From contig CM077116.1 in assembly GCA_039619475.1 (NCBI GenBank), positions 202,701,117 to 202,765,116 on the forward strand: a DNA stretch of 64,000 bases, in the 5' to 3' direction. Shown in pieces: positions 1 through 10,100 of this stretch. The notes under the pieces are model-generated. The model saw nothing but the letters and a program-made list of their open reading frames with translations. It had not been told where the DNA came from and searched no databases. The stretch is from Icerya purchasi. Its lineage: Eukaryota; Arthropoda; Insecta; Hemiptera; Monophlebidae. Both the position numbers and the translations under genes were made by a program. The stretch's first letter is position 1; the number at the start of each line of letters is the position of its first letter.

Positions 1-31
1 GTGATGATTCATTTATTGCATGAGTAATCAC
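1..31. repeat. imperfect hairpin at the window edge
   Basis: The arm GTGATGATTCAT and the arm ATGAGTAATCAC pair at about 9 of 12 positions around a short loop. It may be the end of a repeat cut by the window edge. No function can be assigned. Confidence 0.25.
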
Positions 32-197
32 ATAGAGCAATCGCGTGACAACTTAGTCACATATCAGTACTGCTTAATTATTCTCTGTGTGCGCACATTC
101 AGTAACTTTATTCCGTTGTCAAGTGGGCTGTATTCATTTACAGTTATGCCTAGGAAGTATTGTCTTAACTGCTGTATACTAAATTAGCGCGCATATT

Positions 198-270
198 TTG
201 CCATCGCTCGGTATCGAACCCGATACCTCCGGATCGGAAGTCAAGCGCTCTAGCCACTAGGCTGAAAACA
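198..270 (-). repeat. tRNA-like SINE head or tRNA pseudogene
   Basis: Read on the minus strand, this stretch has a pol III A-box-like segment (TAGTGGCTAGAGCGC) and a near-perfect B box (GGTTCGATACC). The T-arm stem GGTAT/ATACC is intact. The acceptor stem is not clearly paired and no CCA-compatible tRNA fold is evident, so a tRNA-derived SINE head is more likely than a working tRNA gene. Downstream on the minus strand the sequence becomes ordinary AT-rich DNA. Confidence 0.55.
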
Positions 271-514
271 ACAACGAATTAAGATGAAAGGAATTAATAC
301 TAAATTTAAACACACAGTACGTTACTTGAATTAACCGTCTTCCATAAGGCCAGTGCCTCATTGTGATGACTTACCTGTACCGTAACCGTCAGCACATGTG
401 ATGATAGAAGATGAATCGTAACTACTGATGCATAACATGAGCAACGTGATCCGACTTATAGCACTGATTCTGCTCCCGTGAGCTTCATCTAATAACTCAA
501 GGCGAACTGAATGA

Positions 515-1255
515 CCTTGTGCGAGATTTAAACCATTCAAAGAAACAAGCTGAGCTCTTGGGTTCTAGGATGAAAATATGTTTCTTTTGCAATCGTCAGC
601 AAGAGTTCCAAGACTTTTATTCCGATGAAAATAGTTTAATGTACTATAACGATATTTGTGTTGTTATAGATGCACTTAATCGTGAACATAACCCTACTGA
701 GTGGAGACTGTTCATTGATTTGTCAAAAACTAGCTTAAGGCTGTTTGTTAGAAAAAAATCAGTATAATCAGTACTGTTCGAAAATATTTTGCAATTTAAA
801 AGTTGTCGCATTATTAACAGGGTTTGCAACTAAACTGCACAAAATTTTGTTGTTTTTTATGCGAATGGGACAGCAGGGAGAAGGCAAATCATTATTTAAA
901 GAGGGAATGGCCGAAGTGTGAATCACTTTTGCCTGGACAGAAAAAATGTCTTTAATATTCCACTAGTTAATAAGGAAAATATTCTTTTGTTCCCACTTCA
1001 TATCAAATTAGGCGTATTTAAAAACTTTGTTAAGGCGATGGATAAGGATGCTGCTGGCTTCCATTATTTGAAATACAAATTCCCTCGTATTAGCGACACT
1101 AAAATCAAGGAAGGCATTTTTGTGGGGCTCCAAATAAGAACTTTGATTAAAAATGAACAGTTCTGTAAAGTATTGACCTAAGTGAAGAAGTCAGTGTGCG
1201 ACACATTTCTAAATGTTGGAGAAAACTTTTTAGGAAATAATAAATCACCAAATTA
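515..1255 (+). pseudogene. broken copy of a multi-copy arthropod ORF
   Basis: Three blocks of one ancestral protein follow each other in different frames. The first (519-767) includes KKQAELLGSR and EWRLFIDLSKTSL. The second (about 830-915) reads TKFCCFLCEWDSRE and HYLKREWPK. The third (918-1250) includes LFPLHIKLGVFKNFVKAMDK, KIKEGIFVGLQIR and ENFLGNNKSPNY. From memory these resemble a large uncharacterised family seen many times per genome in arthropods and other invertebrates (cc8L18.2-like predictions), probably spread by a transposon; this recollection is unverified. There is no ATG at the start, at least two frameshifts, an internal stop after the LT of the third block, and a loss of similarity just before an inverted-repeat element. 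It is a dead copy. I do not know its biochemical role. Confidence 0.6.
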
Positions 1256-1310
1256 CCCCCACATTTATTGCAATCGTACAAGTGACACAAGGTCACACAG
1301 TGACTTATTG

Positions 1311-1698
1311 TATAGTCTGTCAAGCGAAAGAAGTCCGTTCGGGCTTCGTTGCCAAGCGCGAGTGTTGCTCAAAGTAGTGTACTAGCAACAGAGCGTGTAT
1401 TACTGCTTGACGCCTATTTCAATATTACTAAAAAAAAAAAAAAAAAAAGGATGACCACATCTTTCTGTTATTCTTTTCCTTCTTGGAAGCACTAATCTCG
1501 TTTTTGTTTCATCTATGTATGTTCATCCGTTCTTTTTTTCCGAACTGTTTTGATCCAGATGGACTACATGATGTTAACATAGCGAGTGTTTTATCTGATA
1601 TGCGATGGACTGGAGGTTAATCTGAGGTCCCCTGATTTTGTGACGTCAGCGCGTTTCAGTTGTTTTACGAGCGGACTTCTTTCGCTTGACAGACTATA
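1311..1698. mobile_element. 388-bp inverted-repeat element (MITE)
   Basis: The two ends are near-perfect inverted copies over about 28 bp. The left end reads TATAGTCTGTCAAGCGAAAG and continues to about 1340. The right end, 1668-1698, reads as its complement with one mismatch near the inner edge. A TA flanks both outer ends, compatible with a TA target duplication of the Tc1/mariner type. The interior has no ORF and contains a 17-A run at about 1431-1448. It sits at the point where the upstream pseudogene loses recognisable similarity. Confidence 0.7.
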
Positions 1699-4002
1699 TA
1701 TATGTGAGCATACAAGGATAGAGAAGAGTAAAATATGCTATATTTTCTTTCTATTATGAGTCTGCATTTTTGGATCACTTGTGTGGTCTATATCCCATAG
1801 ATAATTTTCATTGAACAAGTTGCTGCAGTGCCATAATTTAATTATGTTAATGTTGGCCTGCATTTTATAAAATGGTCTTTGGAAAACATAGTTAAAGAAT
1901 TCAGTCATGTTTGGGACAGTACTCCAAAGGTAGTTTCTTTCTCTATAAAAGATTAAAAAGTTCTCTACTATGAGCTTAGATGTACACATTCATAAAAATA
2001 TTCTTAAAACAGTATTTATACAATTATATGGATATATGATGCCTCAGATTAGTAGGTATGTTGGCATTGTAAAACTAAACCAGTTTTGTTGCTTTGTCAG
2101 CTAACTCAATAACACTAAAACCGGTGTAATGATAAAAAAAACAAATAATTGTGCAGTGCACTGTTCATTGTAATGATATGGTAGTGATTTAATTTTGAAT
2201 TCTAATGTTATACATATTTACTTGAAAATATTTTCTCCTATTCAATACTATATCGCCAGGGGAAGTCTTATCAAAATGAGTTCTATCTGCTATTAATTAA
2301 ATTTGTCATTATTGTCAGGAATTGCAAATTTTCTAATAGCTATATGTTTATAACGATCATAACTGTTCCTTACATTCTCAATGTAATTTTTCCAAATAAT
2401 GAAAGAGTTCCAAAGTTTCTTATTCCATAAATAAAATTATATTAGCATACATCTGCAAGGTTCAGTATCATTATGTGATAAAATGAGTGCAATGTATTCA
2501 CAGTGATGTATATAGTTTGAATAATGTTTAAGATGTAAGTAATAACAAATGAAAAAAAGAGTGAAGCAAACACTACACAAATCCACAGAACAAGAAAAAA
2601 AATATTACAATTTTCTTGTGTTGGTTGTTACAGCCTTCAAAAAGAAACAAAATGTAAATGTGTGTAGTAGACAACTGAAACAAAGTAATGCAACTGATGG
2701 TTAAATAAACACAATAGTTATGTGATGATGAAGAAAAACATTGACAAATATTTTGTTGAAGGCTATGATTTGTTGACAATGCTAAAGGCCAAAAGAAAGA
2801 TCTAAATGTACACTGTGGCAATTGCAGTACTGGAACAGTATGTAATAGAATATATTGTGTATTTAAAGTGTAAAAATCTTCTGAAAATTTGGGTGTGTGT
2901 GGAATGGACCGCTTATATATATATATACACACACACACATATATTTTATATGAATAAGGGGGTAAATGTCTAGACCACTGAATTGCTTGATCATTTATAT
3001 CAGGTTACATCTTTCTTTTTGGAATGTGTCACTTGCTTTTTATACACTTTGAACTGTATTCATAATTATGCTTATGACACTTTGTATTAGTTTTTGTACA
3101 CTAACATGATTACACATCTGTACATACTTGTATAATTGTGGTGTACTTCTGCAGGTTTATCTATAACATCAAAAATATTTTATAAATGGGATTATATATA
3201 TTGAAACATTTCTGAATTATAAATTTAAAAAAACTGAAAAATAAATTGTAAGAACAAAACATGTCTATGTAAATTATTTTAAAGTTTAGGTTTTGAGTGT
3301 AGTTTAGAATGTTTTTTAAGTGTCCAAAAATGTTGATCCTCTTTCACCTATGTTTTCTATCTTTTATTCTCATTCTGATGTTTAATAGCCTTTTCAAGTA
3401 ATAGTATAAAAAAGTGAAAAGAACAGAATGTCAAAAAAAAAATTCTCTTAAAATTTGTGCATAAAATTTTGAATTTTGAATACTTTCTGCACTCTCCACT
3501 AATTGGTATCAATCTAACCTTTGAAATAAAAAAACAAAAATTGTCAACATACATCCATCTGACTCAATATGGGCATATGTGAAATATGTTATTCACATGT
3601 ATGGAAAGAGATGTACATAGATGTGGCTGGAGGTTGAATGTTGTTAGTACATGCAGTATGCAGGTACAGTGTGGCATTCAAAGGACTAACAGTGCTAGCA
3701 TGTGTGCATTTGTGGAAAGGAACGGCGAGTTACTTTTCAATACTACAATAGTATAATTTTGCTACATTTTGAAAAACAAATGCCAGAATTTTAGACTTGG
3801 GTGAGATGGTTGGATTACACTTTACAGGAATAATATTCAGATCATTGAAATCATATATTCAGTGAGAGAGGAGATTAGGGTTACTTTTTGGAATGCTAAT
3901 AATATACTTAGTTGACAATGGAATAAAGATTTTGTTTTTCAGTACTGGCAGTTTTTGTGATATAACATCAAAAGTCCCAGTTGTCCTATTTTTATACTAC
4001 TA
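1699..4002. other. intergenic, no gene seen
   Basis: AT-rich DNA with only chance-sized open frames. It contains a compound (TA)n(CA)n microsatellite at about 2914-2941. I see no conserved protein, RNA gene or clear transposon end. Confidence 0.6.
2914..2941. repeat. compound TA/CA microsatellite
   Basis: A run of TA dinucleotides passes directly into a run of CA dinucleotides. Confidence 0.8.
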
Positions 4003-4032
4003 CCAGGGTGGTTCAAATAGAAACCGGAATTT
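4003..4032 (+). repeat. mariner left terminal inverted repeat
   Basis: Pairs with 5274-5303 over 30 bp with a few mismatches: CCA against CGA at the outer tip and one internal base. Confidence 0.9.
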
Positions 4033-4177
4033 TTAAATAAACGCGCGAAAAATTTATTGTGGAAAAAGTGGTTGCTCTGGCAGTTAGACCGGTTTGTTAC
4101 AAAGCGTGTAGAGCAATTAGAACCGCGTAACCTCACTTTTTAGTGTAGTTAGAGCCATAAGTGAAAAAGAAGTACCA

Positions 4178-5164
4178 GTGTCTGTTGCGCAACGCATCAT
4201 TATTCGTTTTTTAGTCAAAGACGATGTAAAATCCGTGGAAATTTACCGAAAATTACGCGAACAGTTCGGGGATGAGTGTCTCTCCAAAACTCAAGGGTAC
4301 GAGTGGTGTTCCGCGTTTCGAAAAGGACGTGAAGTGGTGTCAAACATACCACATGCGCGGCGCCCAAAAACCAGCATTACAGATGAACACGTCAAAGCCA
4401 TCGAACAACTCATTTTGGCTGACCGACGCGTCCGTGTACGCGATATGACCGACGAATTGGGCATCAGCATAGGTAGTATTGAGACAATAATTCATGATCG
4501 GCTAGGTTATCGCAAAATTGCAGCCAGATGGGTGCCAAGACTTCTGAATTTTGAACAGAAATTCACTCGTTTGGAAGTTTGTACGCGTCTCCTGCAGCAG
4601 TATGAAGAGGAAGGAGAGAATTTATTGCGGCGAATATTCACCACGGATGAAACTTGGGTACACTACTATACGCCGGAGAGTAAACGCTCGTCTATGGAGT
4701 GGCGGAAGAAAAAAGAGGGAGCGCCAGTCAAAGCGAAGGTTACACAGTCAGCTGGGAAGGTGTTGTGTACCGTGTTTTGGGACATGAAGGGAGTGATCGC
4801 AGTCGATTTCCTAACTGAACAACGTACTGTGACGGTGCAGTATTACAGTAACCTCCTAAAAAACACAGTCAAACCGGCCTATCGAACAAAAAGGCGCGAA
4901 ATTCCGATCCGTAGTGCGATACTGCTTCAAGATAACGCCAGGCCACATACTGCTCGGCTCACGATGGAGACATCGGCCGAATTGGGCTGGGAAACACTTG
5001 AACATCCTCCTTACAGTCCAGATTTGTCGTCTTGTGATTATTATTTGTTTGGCCCGTTGAAAGAAGCACTTGGTGGACAACGTTTCGACAGCAACGATGA
5101 GGTGGAATCGTTCGTGCGCAATGGCTATGTGACAAGCCGCGAGATTTTTACGAAAAAGGAATAA
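4178..5164 (+). pseudogene. mariner transposase (DD34D), damaged
   Basis: This is the DDE/D transposase that cuts and pastes the element in the nucleus. A 328-codon frame is open. It has an N-terminal helix-turn-helix region (residues 1-60, then 70-115), a WVPRLL motif at 118-123 (the mariner WVPHEL signature), and catalytic aspartates at D157 (TTDETW), D252 (LLQDNARPH) and D287 (SSCDYYLF). Exactly 34 residues separate the last two, the D34D spacing. There are two defects. The frame starts at GTG and has no ATG until codon 90. Near 5113-5120 a one-base shift derails the C-terminus: after FVRN the expected tail (QWLCDKPRDFYEKG, then KKLPERWKKC) continues in the next frame to TAA at 5227-5229. 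The catalytic core is intact but full-length protein is unlikely. Confidence 0.9.
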
Positions 5165-5273
5165 AAAAATTGCCGGAGAGGTGGAAAAAGTGCGTAGCGT
5201 GCGAGGGGGGTTATCTCGAAAAATTGTAAAAAATATTGAGCACTGTAAGTATAAAATAAAAATTTTTATGACG

Positions 5274-5303
5274 AAATTCCGGTTTATATTTGAACCACCC
5301 TCG
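5274..5303 (-). repeat. mariner right terminal inverted repeat
   Basis: Complement of the left repeat, ending CCACCCTCG and followed directly by the duplicated TA. Confidence 0.9.
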
Positions 5304-7030
5304 TAAATATGTGTCTAAGAAGTGATTTGTATATAGTTTCTATGTACAATTCAAAATAAAACATATTTTTTTTACAGCCGAGTTTTTATTATTATTGCCT
5401 CGTGGACCATGTTCAAAAATTTTGAATTAACACGTTCACAAGATACTATAAAACAAAAAATAGTTCTAAATACCACAACAAAAACATATTAGCTCTGTAA
5501 TGGAATTTTATTAAAATACACCTAAAAATACATTTATATATATCACCATTCATATATTTTGCAAAACGACAAAGGCACATAAGTACAAGATTTTTATGAC
5601 GACAGTTCATTAGCACATCCAGGATTAATGAGCTATAGACAACACATAAAGATGTTTATGTAGTATTTATACAATATGTATATAAAGTGATAAGATCACT
5701 GATGCAAATTATAATTCCTAGAATTATATAAATTATACTTTTATTTTAAAATATTAAATCAACATTTCTACCTTTTTAAATGACGTTCGATCATTTTTTT
5801 GAAATTATTCATACATCAAAGTCAATTGGAAAAGTTGAGAAATTCAAATATGAATTTTTGTATTTATTTTATATATTTTTATTCGATTTGCAGTTATTTC
5901 AGATTTTGTTTAATAGACCCCATATGTATTATATTTAATAGATGAACACTCACTGGTCCCCACACTGACCAAACATCAGTTATTTTTGTGCAAGTTTTTT
6001 GCAAAAATTTTATCAAGCTAAGGGAAAATCTTCACATATGTATTGCGTTCTGCTACTGACATATGATTGAAAGGGCTACCTGTCATAACAAATAATATAT
6101 CTTAAAAGTCAGAAAAATGGCACAGAGAGCCGTTTCTTTCATTTCCTGAAGAGGTTTGTGTAGATTATGCAGTTTTAAGACATTGCATACATTTATCAAA
6201 AGCTATCAATAGGACAAAGACGATAGTGAATAAAACTTGACTACACATTGTCAACAAACAATGTTTGTTCTTTTTCGTGGACATTGGCAATATGTCACAA
6301 ATGTTTTTAATAGAAACGCACTCTGTATTCAGGGACGTCTTGTTCTTCTGAAATTTCCATTACAGGGAGACATCTTGTAAATCTGTATGCTACTGCCAAC
6401 ATGCTAAGTAATTGATATTAAATTTTTTCTTTGCAATTTTAATTTAAGATTTAGATAATTAGTATCACATCGTATGACCTAAGATTTAATACAGTCTTTT
6501 TTTTTTATTTTGCATTTTTTTGTTAACTGCATAAAAAATATTATTTCAGATGAGTAAATGTGGTATGTAAAAAAGTCTTCTCGGTTCTGTGGGAACTCGA
6601 GCAGAATTTAACTTTAACTAATATTTCACATTAAGCGTTTCCCACTGTAATTTTATCATTACAACATATGCACAGAAAAAAAAAAAACTTGTAGATTAGA
6701 ATTTTAATGTTTTGTAACAAAACAAAGTCTGCATTTTTTTTTTTTTTTGATGAACTATGTAAATATTTCCAAAGTGCTTAATGAATATTTAAACTTTAAC
6801 GTGGTTTTCCAAAAAAAAAAAAAATAAAAAATAAATCTTTAATTATATACAAATAAATTAAACTAAAAAATGTTCAATAAACTACTATGTAATTATAGCG
6901 TAGTTTACATTAATACACAGATAAAATTTCAATGACGCACATAATTTTATTCACTTCAAAATTAAGAAAGATAATTATAATAAAATTAGGTTCATATATT
7001 CAAGATATAAAATTATATTTCCATACTATT
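5304..7030. other. SRRM1 3' flank, no gene seen
   Basis: AT-rich DNA with several poly-A and poly-T runs (for example about 6676-6689, 6734-6748 and 6811-6823). Its proximal part probably includes the SRRM1 3' UTR. The nearest minus-strand AATAAA (plus-strand TTTATT) is at 6946-6951, about 80 bp past the stop, but such hexamers are common in DNA this AT-rich. Confidence 0.45.
6946..6951 (-). terminator. candidate SRRM1 poly(A) signal
   Basis: First canonical AATAAA on the minus strand after the stop codon, about 80 nt downstream. It is weak evidence because of the base composition. Confidence 0.3.
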
Positions 7031-7117
7031 TCAATACAATTTTTTCAGTGACTGTAAAGCTTTTTCTCTTAATTGCCGTTCAATTTCAAGTGGATCTATT
7101 TCTTCTTCAGAAGAGCT
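7031..7117 (-). CDS. SRRM1: SRRM1 exon 12 (last coding)
   Basis: Phase 0 after acceptor TATAG. It encodes SSSEEEIDPLEIERQLREKA to the stop TGA at 7033-7031. This is the conserved SRRM1 C-terminus (human ends in a near-identical LERHLREKAL block). Confidence 0.93.
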   Translation of the reverse strand, partial: SSSEEEIDPLEIERQLREKALQSLKKLY

Positions 7118-10100
7118 CTATAAAAAGTAAAAAATAAAACAGTTCACCCAAATAAATATTAATTTCTATTTATTTGTATTTTTCTTTATAACGGTTACAG
7201 AATTGTTTAACAATTATCTTATTATATCAGGTTTTAAATAATTCGTCAATAAAATTTTCTTATATTTAATCATAAAACTGTAGAATTCCAATAAAGAGGG
7301 CACCGTTTGGATTGAAATTTGAAATTATGAGGATTTAAGAACAATTTTGTTTAATTATTGATATTACGTCAAAAAAAATTTAGACTAATAACAATTGAAA
7401 AGGAACTGAAATTCCCGTATTGTGATTCAACTATGAGTTAGCAAACTAATTATCATCTTAAATGACAGCTGTAACTCTCCTCTAACGAAAAAGTTGTCAT
7501 TAATAATTATTCGTAATATTTTTAATATAATTTCTTCATTAATAAACACGTATCGCAAAGCTACTTCAAATATGCCCGCAATCAATTGAGCATAGCTTCA
7601 GAACCACCAAACCCTCGAGGTTCGGCGTATAATTTTTGAAAAGAGGATTGTAGCTTTTATTTGAGGTGTAAACTAATCTGTTGGCTCGCATAGATAATAC
7701 ACTGCGAGAAGTTTTGTTTATTTTACATCACCCCTCCTATAATTTCAATTATTATTTACAACATAATAATCATATAAAAATAATTTTCATACTTCATTGA
7801 AATAAAACCACCACCTAATTCGGTTCGAAAATATGATTAAATTATCTCTATTAATGTTTATCGTCCTTAATCATATAATTATTGAAGAAAATTATCCCAA
7901 GTCATTTATTTTTGAAAATGAATGATGCTATTATATTTGAAATGCGTTAGACGTCAATATAAATAATTTAGAAGTGGTTTTAATTAGAAACACACAAGCT
8001 AGTAATCTAAACAAGTTCGAATCTGATTTATCAAGTTTTTCAAACTACATTTTAATCTGCTGAAACTTTGCATTTATATACTGAATGTATACATACCGGA
8101 AATATCAAAAATGTTTAATTATAGGGACTTGGAACTTTAAATTTGAAAGTTTATATTTGGCCAGTAGGTGTTTGTTAAAAAATGTTTTTTTGAAACTGCA
8201 ATTTTAAGGAAACGAAAAAGGGTTTTAAAATTGTTCAGAATTCTACATTTTAACAACCGATTAAGTTAGGAAAAAAAAAACACAAAATTGTGTATATAAA
8301 TGCTCCGTTAAAAAATGAAAAACATAATTTCAACGTCTTTGAAATTCATTTTTATCAAAAATTTTTGAGGCCACCTGCTTAAAATGCAACTTCATATTTA
8401 GATAATGTGTTTTGGCGTTTACTAAAATTCAGTTCCAAAGGGGCAAAAAGAAAAATTTAGATTTTTTAGTTTTTCAAACACTATATAAGCAGGTAAAAAA
8501 TGAAAAGGAAACTGACTTTTTTACTTAATTTTAGAAAACTGATAATTTCTAAAGTAAATATCAACTTTTTAAAATAGGGCGGCGCAGAGAGCAACAAAAA
8601 ACAAAGTAATAGAATTCGATTAGAAAAAAAAGGTTTTAGCAGTTAATGCAAATAATTAAAAACGTAATTTTATATTACACTAAATGATATTATTAATAAC
8701 CACTCAACGGGAAGCTAATAATATCATTTCTTCAGGTGAGCTTATACAGGCAGTAAAATCTTTTTATTTGCATTTTTTGCCAATGTAGGGTTTTTTGCAT
8801 ATGTCACAGGAATATAAATTCAGCCAATCACAGTTCAAAAAATACACTGAATTATATAAACCAATTTATATACCGTAATTTCTATAATAAGCAATTATTT
8901 TTGTTTTATTTACTATTATTTTTCATTTTTTATATGGTTTTGTTTATTTTAACGTTATTTTTTTTTTTACAAAGCGATCAAATCTTCTTACATTCCTGCT
9001 CAACTGAAATATGAGTTCAGTTAAAAAGAAATTAATCAGTTCGTTACGAGAATCTGGCAGATTTTATTACATCGCACATTACGCAAAATAATTTTATTTT
9101 AAATTTTCATTATGCTATTAAATTATTTGATTTAGTTTTTGTTTTTTAAGGAAAACTTTTTATTTGTTTACTTTTTACGTTTTTGTTTTATCAAATTCGC
9201 TCATTGCTTTTGCAAACAAATATAACTGATAAAAGCAGTGCTCATCACAAGTAATGTTTAACACATTTTAATATTTTTCGACAATACTGTTCTAAATAAT
9301 TTTTTCTACGTTATTCTGTTTTATACGTTTTTTTTTTTTCTAGTAATAAGATAAATCACGTGCTAACTGTAAACTTCATTTTCATAATTAATAATCCCTA
9401 AAATTACTTTATGTTTTGACGTAATGAAAGTTTAGATTCATTGAGTAGCCTGTTTGATATAGTCGTCTTCGAATTCTTATATTCCCCTTTATTAAATTTA
9501 ATCTGCGAAAAAAAAAAAAACAAAAAAAAAAAAAAACGAATAAAAACCCATACGAATTTTAAACAATTAAAAAGTTGTGAATACTTTCTATGCACATTTC
9601 ATGGTAATGTAATTTGTAGTAGAAAAAAGGAATCTAATTTATAAATTTCTGCATTATGGCGATTTTATTAATTATTTATAATGAGTGAAACTCAAGTTTC
9701 AGCTAAACAACTATTGTATTTGTTCTATGAAAAAGGACTGAATTTCTATAAACGAATCGGTTGTGCAATTATTATTTTCATATTTTTTAACTGTGAAAAT
9801 AACCTAAAACAAAAATGTATATTTATACTGTTCATTTTTTTTTAATTTTTAAAGTAATAAAGAATTAAACTTAACAATCACAATTCCTATTTAGACGTGC
9901 TTTTATTTTGCAATAATCTTAATTTCTGACTCTGGTAAGATTATTTTTATTTTACGCGATATTTTAAAAATACATTATTTTATTACAATTAATACAATCT
10001 TTTGTTTCTATTACGTTTAATAATGTATAGTTTTGTAAAATGATTCTATTCAAGTGAATCGAAATTTATGAATCACTGATTGGTCAAAGGTATAGTCTTA

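Larger units (their letters stand above)
4003..5303 (+). mobile_element. mariner element, full length (1301 bp)
   Basis: Inverted terminal repeats of 30 bp lie at 4003-4032 and 5274-5303; the left starts CCAGGGTGGTTCAAATAG and the right ends TTTGAACCACCCTCG. Both ends abut TA (4001-4002 and 5304-5305), the expected mariner target-site duplication. The length matches an intact mariner. One plus-strand transposase ORF fills the interior. Ends and TSD are clean, so this is a relatively recent insertion, about 1.7 kb beyond the 3' end of SRRM1. A truncated relative of its 5' end lies at 20208-20385. Confidence 0.93.

Noticed and set aside
2573..2938. 121-codon minus-strand open frame
   Set aside because: Low-complexity hydrophobic translation of AT-rich DNA and a microsatellite; no recognisable domain.
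9404..9644. Overlapping open frames with Lys- or Phe-rich runs on both strands
   Set aside because: They are produced by an A-rich stretch (9509-9536); there is no conserved motif and no splice context.
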